A stretch of 64,000 nt of DNA from Lutibacter sp. HS1-25 (GTDB taxonomy: Bacteria; Bacteroidota; Bacteroidia; Flavobacteriales; Flavobacteriaceae): contig NZ_RHLN01000043.1 of the NCBI RefSeq assembly GCF_004121075.1, positions 53,110 through 117,109 on the forward strand. The letters run 5' to 3'. A model generated the notes under the pieces. The model was not told the origin of the DNA. It ran no database searches and saw nothing but the letters and a program-made list of their open reading frames with translations. How positions within the stretch are numbered: the first letter of the stretch is position 1; each line of letters opens with the position of its first letter. Both the position numbers and the translations under genes were made by a program. Of the stretch, positions 9,863-18,239 are shown piece by piece.

Positions 9863-9883
9863 AAGGGGTAAAACCCCTTTTTT
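9863..9883 (+). terminator. orphan terminator-like hairpin
   Basis: AAGGGG / CCCCTT with a 5-base loop is followed by a T run in the plus direction, yet no plus-strand gene ends upstream of it. It may end an unannotated short transcript or be fortuitous. Confidence 0.4.
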
Positions 9884-10149
9884 GATATGAAAACACTTTA
9901 AATTTTAATTAATAAAATTTTTATTTTTGGAGATTTTTAAAAGCAAATTTGACTTTAAAAACAAAAATTGGGGAACTTTTGTATAAAAATCAACAAATTA
10001 AAACTCCTCTCCGTAAAGAGTTTATATTTATAGGGACGCTCTTATTACTGCAAATTTAGACTATTTATTTAGAAATGCAAGTTGACTGTTGCAATTATTA
10101 AATCGCTATTAATTGTATTGGTAAGTTTATTGGAATCTCAAAAATGCAT

Positions 10150-11325
10150 TTATATTTTTTCACAAACCAATACAATATAATTGTTGTTTAAATCAGTGGT
10201 GAAAAATAAATATTGATTTCCTCCATCTTTTATACCTGTTTTCTTTCTAATTTGTTCAACAGTTTCTGGGAAATTACGTGTTGTAATATTTGCCTTTTTT
10301 GAAGGGATTAATTTTTTGAGTTGTTTTTTGTCATATGTAATGCAATGCAATATTTTAAAACTTCTTCCCGGAAATTCAATTAAATTATTTGATGTATACA
10401 AATGAGAATGTTGATGAAGTTTCTCGATTTTATAATGTGTCGAAATTTGATTAAATGCACCAGATTTTAAAATAGCAGCATTTGGTTCAAAAATATATTT
10501 TTTAGGTTCCGAATAATTTGCTGTTACAGTATTATTGAAATCAAAATTAAATTGTTGACTATTTGTTTTGTTAAAATTGATGGTTTTAATTAAAATCGAT
10601 TTATTGTAGTTTTTTTCTAAAATAAACAGCAATTCTTTTACTTCATTTTCAATTGCAATAATATGTATTTCTTTTACAAATTTTAATTCGTTTATGGCAC
10701 TTGAAATATCTAAAATTGGAGATACCTTAATTAAGATATTTTTGGTTTTTTTAAACAATACATCTAAATTTTCAGGAATATTGGGTAAGCAGTCTCCTAA
10801 TAAAAAAACTTTACCTTTTAAATCACTTCTTCTTGAAGGATCAGTATAAATCCAATCGTAATTTTGTAAACTATTTTTTAAATATTCTATACCATCACTA
10901 TTATAAGTTTGAATATTTTTGAGGTTTAATTGTTTGAAATTATGATTTACTATTTCAGATAAATCTTTGTCAATTTCACAATGTGTTACATTTTCAACAT
11001 TTTGTGAAAAATAATAAACGTCAACACCAAAACCACCTGTAATGTCAATTATGGAATCACCTGAAATTAAATCTGATTTATATTTTGCTGTAATTTCTGA
11101 AGAAGTTTGCTCAATATTTAATTTATTAGGAAAATAAATATTTTTGGTAGAATACCAAGTGGGTAATTTTTTTTCACATTTAGTTTTGGAAACTATTTGT
11201 TCTGCAATTTCTTGAATAGTAACAGTTTTAAATGGACTTCCTTTTAAAATTAGTTTTGTTATATCCGATTTTAGATTCGAATTTATAAAATCTTGAACGT
11301 TTGTATTTAAAATTTGTGTATTCAA
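10150..11325 (-). CDS. THUMP-like class I SAM-dependent methyltransferase (PG_1098 family)
   Basis: A 391-residue cytoplasmic protein. The central Rossmann methyltransferase domain shows the SAM-binding glycine motif DITGGFGVD and an acidic motif (HCEID). The active-site-like DPSRR is in the position of the DPP/NPP motif of nucleic-acid and protein methyltransferases. An N-terminal helical part and a C-terminal THUMP-like/ferredoxin-fold part flank it, as in the PG_1098 family. The substrate is unknown, possibly RNA. The ACP phosphodiesterase gene lies 18 bases upstream and the two are probably co-transcribed. Confidence 0.85.
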   Translation of the reverse strand: MNTQILNTNVQDFINSNLKSDITKLILKGSPFKTVTIQEIAEQIVSKTKCEKKLPTWYSTKNIYFPNKLNIEQTSSEITAKYKSDLISGDSIIDITGGFGVDVYYFSQNVENVTHCEIDKDLSEIVNHNFKQLNLKNIQTYNSDGIEYLKNSLQNYDWIYTDPSRRSDLKGKVFLLGDCLPNIPENLDVLFKKTKNILIKVSPILDISSAINELKFVKEIHIIAIENEVKELLFILEKNYNKSILIKTINFNKTNSQQFNFDFNNTVTANYSEPKKYIFEPNAAILKSGAFNQISTHYKIEKLHQHSHLYTSNNLIEFPGRSFKILHCITYDKKQLKKLIPSKKANITTRNFPETVEQIRKKTGIKDGGNQYLFFTTDLNNNYIVLVCEKI

Positions 11326-11343
11326 TTTATTGGTCGCTTTTTT

Positions 11344-11940
11344 TTATTTATTAGCCAAAAGATAAGCAGTTTTTTCTTCAACAAAAAATTCTAAATCTTT
11401 AAAGAAATTAGTAAAATCTTCTTCAAATTCATTATAGTGTAAATTTAAATCTTCAATAGCTAAATTCATTTGTGAAATACCTTTTGTTCTTCTGTTCATA
11501 CCTCCCAAAACACGTTCAATTCCTTCTAAAGTTGCATAATTGACTAGCCAATTATACTGTATCATATTGGGTAGTAATTTTTGTAGTTTTTCTGGGAAAT
11601 CAGCTGCGTTTTTTGTTAAAAAATGATAGGTGTTTTCAGCGTATGATTCTAATGAAATTGGAGAATACATATTCCAGTTTTTAGCTAAAAAGTGATCGTA
11701 TAAAATATCAATAATCACACCGTCGTAATGTCTATATCTTGGATGTAAACGGTGCATACTTTTTTTTACAATAGGATGGTTATCAGTATAATTGTCTATT
11801 TCTCGATGTAATAGAATGCCAATTTGAATTTCTCGGGGATAATTATTGTGCTTTTTACCTTTAACAGCATCAGCAATAAAATTTCCTATTAAAATATTTT
11901 TATTGTTTTTAGAAAGGTATAAATGAGCCAAGAAATTCAT
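11344..11940 (-). CDS. acyl carrier protein phosphodiesterase (AcpH family)
   Basis: A 198-residue protein matching the ACP phosphodiesterase family, which removes the 4'-phosphopantetheine arm from holo-ACP. Typical features are the start MNFLAHLYLS, the metal-site-like GNFIADAVKG, LHREIDNYTDNHP, and RHYDGVIIDILYDHFLA with conserved His and Asp residues. Length agrees with E. coli AcpH. It sits between the dnaN terminator and the methyltransferase gene. Homologues in Bacteroidota are usually annotated by similarity only, so the exact substrate is an inference. Confidence 0.88.
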   Translation of the reverse strand: MNFLAHLYLSKNNKNILIGNFIADAVKGKKHNNYPREIQIGILLHREIDNYTDNHPIVKKSMHRLHPRYRHYDGVIIDILYDHFLAKNWNMYSPISLESYAENTYHFLTKNAADFPEKLQKLLPNMIQYNWLVNYATLEGIERVLGGMNRRTKGISQMNLAIEDLNLHYNEFEEDFTNFFKDLEFFVEEKTAYLLANK

Positions 11941-11965
11941 AAAATCTGTTTAAAACAATGATACA

Positions 11966-11991
11966 AAAAAATCCGCATTTAGCGGATTTTT
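11966..11991 (-). terminator. dnaN terminator
   Basis: The stem AAAATCCGC / GCGGATTTT with a 5-base loop. In the minus direction it lies just after the dnaN stop codon. Confidence 0.8.
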
Positions 11992-12014
11992 AGTATTGTA
12001 TTTTGAATTATATC

Positions 12015-13133
12015 TTAACTGTTTAACATAACAGGCATTACCAACATAGTAATAAATTCGCCTTCTTCAACACCATCAACAGGTGTTAAAATTCCGGCTC
12101 TATTAGGTAAACTCATTTCAATTAGCACTTCGTTTGAGTCTAAATTGCTTAACATTTCTGTTAAAAAACGAGAGTTGAAACCAATTTGCATATCGTCTCC
12201 TTGATATTCACAAACCAATCTTTCTTTTGCACTATTTGAATAATCTATATCTTCAGCAGAAATGTTTAACTCTGTTCCTGCCATTTTTAATCTAATTTGG
12301 TGTGTAGTTTTACTTGAGAAAATAGAAACACGTTTAACTGAATTCAAGAAAATCCCACGTTCAACTGTCAATTTATTAGGGTTTTCTTTAGGTATAACAG
12401 CTTCGTAATTAGGGTATTTCCCGTCAATTAATCTACAAATTAATACTACATTGTCAAAAGTGAATTTAGCATTTGAATTGTTATATTCAATAGTTACATC
12501 ACTTTCAGTACCTCCTAAAATTCCTTTCAATAAATTCAAAGGTTTTTTAGGCATAATAAATTCAGCAGAATCGTTTGAAACAACATCTGTTCTAGAATAT
12601 TTTACCAATTTATGTGCATCCGTAGCTACAAATGTTAAGCTATCTGAATTAAATTGAAAAAACACACCACTCATTACTGGTCTTAAATCATCGTTTCCAG
12701 CAGCAAAAATAGTTTTAGAGATCGCTGTTGCTAATATTTCTCCAGGAATTACAGTACTGCTAGGTGATTCAATTGAAACAGCTTTAGGAAATTCATTTCC
12801 ATTAAAATAGGCCATATCATATTTACCATGACTAGAGCTAATTTCAATAGTATTATTTTCTTCTGTTTTAAAAGTTAATGGTTGGTTTGGAAATGTTTTT
12901 AAAGTATCTAGTAATAAACGAGCAGAAACTGCTGCAGAACCTTCAGATTCAGACTCTACATCAATAGTAGTACTCATTGTTGTTTCTAAATCAGATGCTG
13001 ATATTTTTAATTCATTTTGATTTAGTTCGAATAAAAAATTATCTAAAATTGGTAATGTGTTGCTGCTGTTTATAACACCTCCTAAAACTTGAAGTTGTTT
13101 TAATAATTGACTACTTGATACTATAAATTTCAT
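12015..13133 (-). CDS. dnaN: DNA polymerase III sliding clamp (beta subunit)
   Basis: A 372-residue beta clamp with three repeated clamp domains. The start MKFIVSSSQLLKQL, the central ATDAHKL motif and the C-terminal ending around LVMPVML are all characteristic. It encircles DNA and tethers the replicative polymerase. Unlike the classic arrangement, dnaA and recF are not adjacent; the upstream neighbour is a divergent deacetylase gene. A -7-like box (TATCTTTG, minus strand) lies at 13161-13168 without a clear -33 element. A hairpin at 11966-11991 ends the unit. Confidence 0.97.
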   Translation of the reverse strand: MKFIVSSSQLLKQLQVLGGVINSSNTLPILDNFLFELNQNELKISASDLETTMSTTIDVESESEGSAAVSARLLLDTLKTFPNQPLTFKTEENNTIEISSSHGKYDMAYFNGNEFPKAVSIESPSSTVIPGEILATAISKTIFAAGNDDLRPVMSGVFFQFNSDSLTFVATDAHKLVKYSRTDVVSNDSAEFIMPKKPLNLLKGILGGTESDVTIEYNNSNAKFTFDNVVLICRLIDGKYPNYEAVIPKENPNKLTVERGIFLNSVKRVSIFSSKTTHQIRLKMAGTELNISAEDIDYSNSAKERLVCEYQGDDMQIGFNSRFLTEMLSNLDSNEVLIEMSLPNRAGILTPVDGVEEGEFITMLVMPVMLNS

Positions 13134-13361
13134 TGAAGCTTATTTTTAATGAATAATTAACAAAGATATTCTAAATATGTTGTTTTAAAAAAGATATTTA
13201 TCAACAGTCAAAAACCAATAATTCAGCGCTAATTTGTAGTATAATAGCAAGTTAGGTATAATTAAAAATAAAAGTTATAATTATGTTAATATAGTTTGTT
13301 AAAAGGCGACCCTGTTATATAAATTTTATATTTGTTTTAAACTTACAATCTACTTTTATAT

Positions 13362-15878
13362 ATGAAGAAATTATTTGCATTTCTATACTTATCATTATTT
13401 TTTACATCAATATTAATTGCTCAAGTTCCTGAAAAACAGAATTCTGCAGCTATTTTTGAATCTATTCAAAAACTAAATTTTTTAGGTACTGTATTGTATA
13501 TAGCAGCACATCCCGATGACGAAAATACACGTTTAATCTCTTATTTTGCCAATGATTTAAAAGCTAGAACGGCTTATTTAAGTGTAACAAGAGGTGATGG
13601 TGGGCAAAATTTGGTTGGGCCAGAAATGAGTGAATTGTTAGGTGTTATTAGAACCCAAGAGTTGTTGTCTGCTAGAAATATTGATGGTGGAGAACAATTT
13701 TTTACCAGAGCAAATGATTTTGGGTATTCAAAACATCCTGATGAAACTTTGGAAATTTGGAATAAAAATGAGGTTTTAAAGGATGTTGTTGCTGTTATTA
13801 GAAAATTTAAACCCGATGTGATTGTCAATCGTTTTGATAATAGAACCCCAGGATCAACACATGGTCATCATACTTCTTCAGCAGTTTTAAGTGTTGAAGC
13901 TTTTGATTTAGCGGCTGATGTAAATTATAAAACGTATTTAAAAAATGATGAAGTTTGGAATCCAACTCGTTTGTTTTTTAACACATCTTGGTGGTTTTAT
14001 GGTAGTGAAGCAAATTTTGAAAAGGCAGATAAAACCAATTTATTAACCCTTGATATTGGTACCTATTATGTTAATAAAGGTTTGTCTAATGGTGAGATAG
14101 CATCATTAAGTCGAAGTCAGCATCAATCTCAAGGTTTTGGAAGTACAGGAGTTAGAGGTAGTCAAATAGAATATTTGGAGTTTTTAAAGGGTGATTTTCC
14201 AAATAATAAAAATGTTTTTGAAGGCATAGATACTTCGTGGAATAGGGTAAAAGGCGGTAAAGAAATTGGTGAAATTGTTTCAAATATTGAAAGGAATTAT
14301 GATTTTAAAAATCCATCAGCAAGTATCCCGCAGTTAATAAAAGCATATCAATTGATTCAAAAGTTAGAAAATGAATATTGGAAAACTATCAAATTAGAGG
14401 AGGTAAAAAATATTATCGCAGCCTGTAGTGGTTTGTACTTAGAGGCAGTTGCAAACAATGCTTCAACAACAATTGGTTCTAAAAATACATTTAAAATTGA
14501 AGCAATTAATAGAAGTAATTATGCGATTAATTTAAAATCAGTAGTTGTAAATCCGTTAAATATTGTTGAAGAAAAAAAATGGAGCTTAACTAAAAATGAA
14601 GCTGTGTTTTTTTCTGTTGAAGTCGAAATTCCTTCAAATAGCAACCAAACATCTCCTTATTGGTTGGTTGAAAAGGGAAGTTTGGGAATGTATAAAGTTG
14701 CTGATACCAATTTGATTGGATTGCCCGAAACTCCAAGAACAATTACGGTTGTATTTAATTTAGACTTTAACGGAGTTTCAATTCCTTTTTCAAAAGAAGT
14801 TGTTTACAAATACAATGATCCAGTTAAAGGAGAAGTATATCAACCATTTGAAATATTGCCAGAAATATCTTCATCATTTAATGAAAAAGTTTACATTTTC
14901 GACAATAATAATGCTCAAAAAATTACCCTAAAAGTAACTGCGGCTAAAGATAATTTAGAAGGTGAACTTGTTTTGTGTGTTCCAAAAGAATGGACTTTTT
15001 CTCCTGAAAATCACAAATTTAAAATGACTCAAAAAGGAGAAGAACAAAGTTTTGATTTTGAAGTGTTTCCGCCAAAAAATCAATCGGAAGGTTTAATTTC
15101 TCCCATTGTAACAGTGGGGGAAAAATTATTTACCAATGAATTGATTGAGATAGATTACGGTTACATTCCTTTTCAATCTGTAGTAAAACCTTCAGAAGCA
15201 AAAGTTGTACGCTTAAATATTGAGAAAAAAGGACAATTAATTGGTTATATTCAGGGAGCAGGAGATGTAATTCCTACAAGTTTAAGACAAATTGGTTATA
15301 CTGTTGTAGAATTGAATGAAGATGATATTACACCTGAAAAATTAGCAAATTTTGATGCTGTAATTTTAGGAATTCGTGCGTATAATACCAATGATAAAGC
15401 AAGTCATTATCAAAATTTTTTGCATCAATATGCTAAAAACGGCGGAACTTTAATTGTACAGTACAATACCAATCATCAGTTAAAAGTTAATGAAGTTGCA
15501 CCATATTCATTAAAATTATCAAAAGATCGCGTAACAGATGAAAATTCGGAAGTTCGCTTTATCAATCCAACACATGAATTGTTAAATTACCCAAATAAAA
15601 TTACCGAAAGTGATTTTGATGGCTGGGTTCAAGAGCGTGGTTTGTATTTTCCAAATGAATGGGATTCGAATTTTGAAACCATTATTAGTATCAACGATAA
15701 AAATGAAAGTCCAAAAGATGGTAGTATTTTAGTGGCTAAATATGGTAAAGGAAATTTTATATATACCGGTTTAAGTTTGTTTAGAGAATTGCCAGCAGGT
15801 GTGCCGGGCGCTTATAAATTAATGGCAAATATGCTTTCTGTTGGTAAAAATAATACAAAAGAACCTATGAAAAACTAG
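13362..15878 (+). CDS. exported PIG-L (LmbE-like) family deacetylase
   Basis: An 838-residue protein with a signal peptide (residues 1-20, ending LIAQ) and an N-terminal PIG-L deacetylase domain. The zinc motif AAHPDDEN (H50, D52, D53) and downstream HGHH supply the metal ligands. PIG-L enzymes hydrolyse N-acetyl groups from GlcNAc-type substrates. The roughly 550-residue C-terminal part looks like beta-sandwich and glutamine-amidotransferase-like segments (about 610-830) of unknown role. A TATATTTG -7 box lies at 13327-13334. The next two genes follow with one-base gaps, suggesting an operon with a symporter that could import the product. The substrate is not known; bacillithiol BshB enzymes are far shorter. 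Confidence 0.88.
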   Translation: MKKLFAFLYLSLFFTSILIAQVPEKQNSAAIFESIQKLNFLGTVLYIAAHPDDENTRLISYFANDLKARTAYLSVTRGDGGQNLVGPEMSELLGVIRTQELLSARNIDGGEQFFTRANDFGYSKHPDETLEIWNKNEVLKDVVAVIRKFKPDVIVNRFDNRTPGSTHGHHTSSAVLSVEAFDLAADVNYKTYLKNDEVWNPTRLFFNTSWWFYGSEANFEKADKTNLLTLDIGTYYVNKGLSNGEIASLSRSQHQSQGFGSTGVRGSQIEYLEFLKGDFPNNKNVFEGIDTSWNRVKGGKEIGEIVSNIERNYDFKNPSASIPQLIKAYQLIQKLENEYWKTIKLEEVKNIIAACSGLYLEAVANNASTTIGSKNTFKIEAINRSNYAINLKSVVVNPLNIVEEKKWSLTKNEAVFFSVEVEIPSNSNQTSPYWLVEKGSLGMYKVADTNLIGLPETPRTITVVFNLDFNGVSIPFSKEVVYKYNDPVKGEVYQPFEILPEISSSFNEKVYIFDNNNAQKITLKVTAAKDNLEGELVLCVPKEWTFSPENHKFKMTQKGEEQSFDFEVFPPKNQSEGLISPIVTVGEKLFTNELIEIDYGYIPFQSVVKPSEAKVVRLNIEKKGQLIGYIQGAGDVIPTSLRQIGYTVVELNEDDITPEKLANFDAVILGIRAYNTNDKASHYQNFLHQYAKNGGTLIVQYNTNHQLKVNEVAPYSLKLSKDRVTDENSEVRFINPTHELLNYPNKITESDFDGWVQERGLYFPNEWDSNFETIISINDKNESPKDGSILVAKYGKGNFIYTGLSLFRELPAGVPGAYKLMANMLSVGKNNTKEPMKN

Positions 15879-15879
15879 T

Positions 15880-15984
15880 ATGGAAAAACCAAAATATACA
15901 TGGAAAAAGGAATATTCGGTTGTGCTAATTTTAAATGCAGTTTATATTGTGTTGTTTTATATATTAATGAAAATATACGTGTAA
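15880..15984 (+). CDS. 34-residue single-helix membrane protein next to the symporter
   Basis: A short ORF of 35 codons from ATG at 15880 to TAA ending at 15984. It has a charged N-terminus (MEKPKYTWKKEY), then one transmembrane helix of about 20 residues (VVLILNAVYIVLFYILMKIYV region). It fits with one base on either side between the deacetylase stop (15878) and symporter start (15986). That spacing implies translational coupling and a real gene. Small one-helix proteins paired with sodium/solute symporters are known elsewhere (for example YhdT with PanF), so a symporter accessory role is an inference from position only. Confidence 0.7.
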   Translation: MEKPKYTWKKEYSVVLILNAVYIVLFYILMKIYV

Positions 15985-15985
15985 C

Positions 15986-17665
15986 ATGCAACAATTAGAC
16001 TGGATTGTACTTATTGGAACTTTGTTTTTTATTGTTGCTTACGGAGTTTACAAAACCAAAGGAAGTAAAAATGTTGATGATTATATAAAAGGTGGAAGTG
16101 AAGCCAAATGGTGGACAATAGGCTTGTCTGTAATGGCAACGCAAGCCAGTGCCATTACTTTTTTATCAACGCCAGGACAAGCTTTTCATAGCGGTATGGG
16201 ATTTGTTCAGTTTTACTTTGGATTGCCAATTGCTATGGTAATTATTTGTTTGGTTTTTATTCCAATTTACCATCGTTTAAAAGTATATACTGCTTATGAA
16301 TATTTAGAAACTCGTTTTGATTTAAAAACAAGGAGTTTGGCTGCAATTTTGTTTTTAATTCAGCGGGGTTTGGCTGCCGGAATTACCATTTTTGCGCCTG
16401 CAATTATTCTATCAGCGGTTTTAGGTTGGGATTTAACAACTTTAAATATTTTAATTGGGACACTTGTAATAATTTATACAGTTACAGGTGGTACAAAAGC
16501 AGTTAGTGTAACTCAAAAACAGCAAATGGCTGTTATTTTTGCAGGGATGTTTGTTGCATTTTATTTAATTGTAAGTTATTTACCTGCTGATATTTCTTTT
16601 TCAAAAGCATTAAAAATTGCTGGTGCTAGTGGTAAAATGGATATTTTAGATTTCTCTTTTAATTTAGATAACAGGTATACATTTTGGAGTGGAATTATTG
16701 GTGGAAGTTTTTTAGCACTTTCTTATTTTGGAACAGATCAAAGTCAGGTACAACGATATTTATCAGGTAAATCTGTAAAAGAAATGCAATTAGGACTCAT
16801 ATTTAACGGTTTGTTAAAAGTGCCTATGCAGTTTTTTATTTTATTGGTGGGTGTAATGGTTTTTGTGTTTTATCAATTCAATGCTTCGCCCTTAAATTTC
16901 AATCCGGCAGCAACAAAAACGGTTCAAAATTCAATTTATGGTGCTGAATATGAGCAGTTAGAAAATAAACACAAAGAAATTGAGTTACAAAAAGCTGAAG
17001 TAAATTTAAAATATGGAAATAATTTAAACAATGTAGGTTTGGTTACTGAAATTAAAAATTTAAATGCTTTAGATATTGAAAATAGAGCGCAAGCCAAAGC
17101 GTTGATTATAAAAGCAGCTCCTTCAGCAGAAACTAACGATAAGGATTATGTATTTATTCATTTTATATTGAATAATTTACCCCGCGGACTGATTGGCTTA
17201 TTGTTAGCTGTAATATTATCAGCAGCAATGTCCAGTACAGCATCAGAATTAAATGCGTTGGCAAGTACAACAGCTATCGATTTGTATAAAAGAAATGTGA
17301 CTTCTAAAAAAACCGATGCGCACTATGTTAAAGCTTCAAAGTGGTTTACTTTAACTTGGGGTATTATTGCAATTTCAGTAGCTTGTGTGGCGAGTTTATT
17401 TGATAATTTAATACAGTTGGTAAATATTATTGGGTCTATTTTCTATGGAAATGTTTTAGGAATTTTCTTATTGGCATTTTTTATTAAATATGTAAAAAGC
17501 AATGCTGTTTTTTTGGCAGCTTTAATTACGCAGGTTATTGTAATTATAGGTTGGTATTTTGATTGGATGCCTTATTTATGGCTGAATTTATTTGGTTGTG
17601 CTTTGGTTATGCTTATAGCTGTAATAATTCAAATATTTACTAAAAATAAGTTGGTTGCTGTATAG
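15986..17665 (+). CDS. sodium:solute symporter (SSS family)
   Basis: A 559-residue inner-membrane transporter with about 13-14 hydrophobic segments, of the SLC5/SSS type. The N-terminal half shows GGSEAKWWTIGLSVMATQAS and the YEYLETRF region typical of the family, and SSTASELNAL sits in the sodium-site helix. A hydrophilic insert of about 90 residues (roughly 310-395) lies between membrane segments. It is third in an operon with the PIG-L deacetylase and the 34-residue protein, so a sugar or amino-sugar derivative is a reasonable guess for the substrate, but sequence does not prove it. Confidence 0.9.
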   Translation: MQQLDWIVLIGTLFFIVAYGVYKTKGSKNVDDYIKGGSEAKWWTIGLSVMATQASAITFLSTPGQAFHSGMGFVQFYFGLPIAMVIICLVFIPIYHRLKVYTAYEYLETRFDLKTRSLAAILFLIQRGLAAGITIFAPAIILSAVLGWDLTTLNILIGTLVIIYTVTGGTKAVSVTQKQQMAVIFAGMFVAFYLIVSYLPADISFSKALKIAGASGKMDILDFSFNLDNRYTFWSGIIGGSFLALSYFGTDQSQVQRYLSGKSVKEMQLGLIFNGLLKVPMQFFILLVGVMVFVFYQFNASPLNFNPAATKTVQNSIYGAEYEQLENKHKEIELQKAEVNLKYGNNLNNVGLVTEIKNLNALDIENRAQAKALIIKAAPSAETNDKDYVFIHFILNNLPRGLIGLLLAVILSAAMSSTASELNALASTTAIDLYKRNVTSKKTDAHYVKASKWFTLTWGIIAISVACVASLFDNLIQLVNIIGSIFYGNVLGIFLLAFFIKYVKSNAVFLAALITQVIVIIGWYFDWMPYLWLNLFGCALVMLIAVIIQIFTKNKLVAV

Positions 17666-17683
17666 GATTCAAATTTTTATTCA

Positions 17684-17722
17684 TAAAAAAACCTTGTAAG
17701 AAATACTTCTTACAAGGTTTTT
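17684..17722. terminator. bidirectional terminator between symporter and DUF2911 gene
   Basis: The long stem AACCTTGTAAGAA / TTCTTACAAGGTT has a 4-base loop and is flanked by A and T runs. It separates two convergent genes. Confidence 0.85.
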
Positions 17723-17744
17723 TTGGTTTTGTAGATGTTAAAAA

Positions 17745-18239
17745 TTAATTTACAGGAATTGTAAATCTTGCTTTTTCCCAAGCAAAATTTATTTTATTTT
17801 CTTTTACAGAATAGGCTAGTACTTCCTGACTTTTGTTTTCAAAAACAGGAGTTACTTTAAGTCTTAACAAATCATTTTCTTGGTTGTATCTATTAGATCC
17901 CCAAGCATCATTTTTTGTACTTAAAATAACTGTCCAGTCATCATTTTCATTTGGAATAATAAAAAATCCATATTTCCCAGCAGGTACAATGGTGTCTGCA
18001 ATAGAAACATCTTCGCTAAAAGACACGGTTGTATTTTCATTTGCGCCAGCTCTCCATACTTTTCCGTAAGGCACCAATTCTCCCCAGATAGTTCTGTTTT
18101 TAACGCTAGGTGCACCATAATCTATATCAATAACAACATCTTCAGCAATGCCAGAAACTTGAGTTCTAGGGCTTACTTGCGCAAAAGTTATGGTTGTAAT
18201 AAATAGAAAAACCAGTGTTAATTTAAATTTTGAAATCAT
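17745..18239 (-). CDS. exported DUF2911 protein, short paralogue
   Basis: A 164-residue protein with a signal peptide (ending TFAQ) and one DUF2911 domain. It shows the family motifs RTIWGELVPYGKVWRAGANE and IIPNENDDW. The function of DUF2911 is not established. The start at 18239 overlaps the stop of the upstream paralogue as TAATG, which implies translational coupling; another in-frame ATG exists at 18251. It aligns clearly with the next gene over its whole mature length and lacks that gene's C-terminal repeat region, so the pair looks like a tandem duplication followed by divergence. Confidence 0.85.
   Translation of the reverse strand: MISKFKLTLVFLFITTITFAQVSPRTQVSGIAEDVVIDIDYGAPSVKNRTIWGELVPYGKVWRAGANENTTVSFSEDVSIADTIVPAGKYGFFIIPNENDDWTVILSTKNDAWGSNRYNQENDLLRLKVTPVFENKSQEVLAYSVKENKINFAWEKARFTIPVN

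Larger units (their letters stand above)
9729..10149. other. 421-base intergenic region
   Basis: Very AT-rich. It holds the promoter and repeated leader of the 44-residue gene (9730-9793), an isolated plus-strand hairpin (9863-9883) and a weak inverted repeat AAACTC / GAGTTT (10001-10023). I see no ORF worth calling between 9794 and 10149. It also contains the 3' flank of the methyltransferase gene. Confidence 0.6.

Noticed and set aside
10001..10023. Possible riboswitch or small RNA hairpin AAACTC/GAGTTT
   Set aside because: The stem is short, AT-rich and ambiguous, with no adjacent gene in the right orientation.
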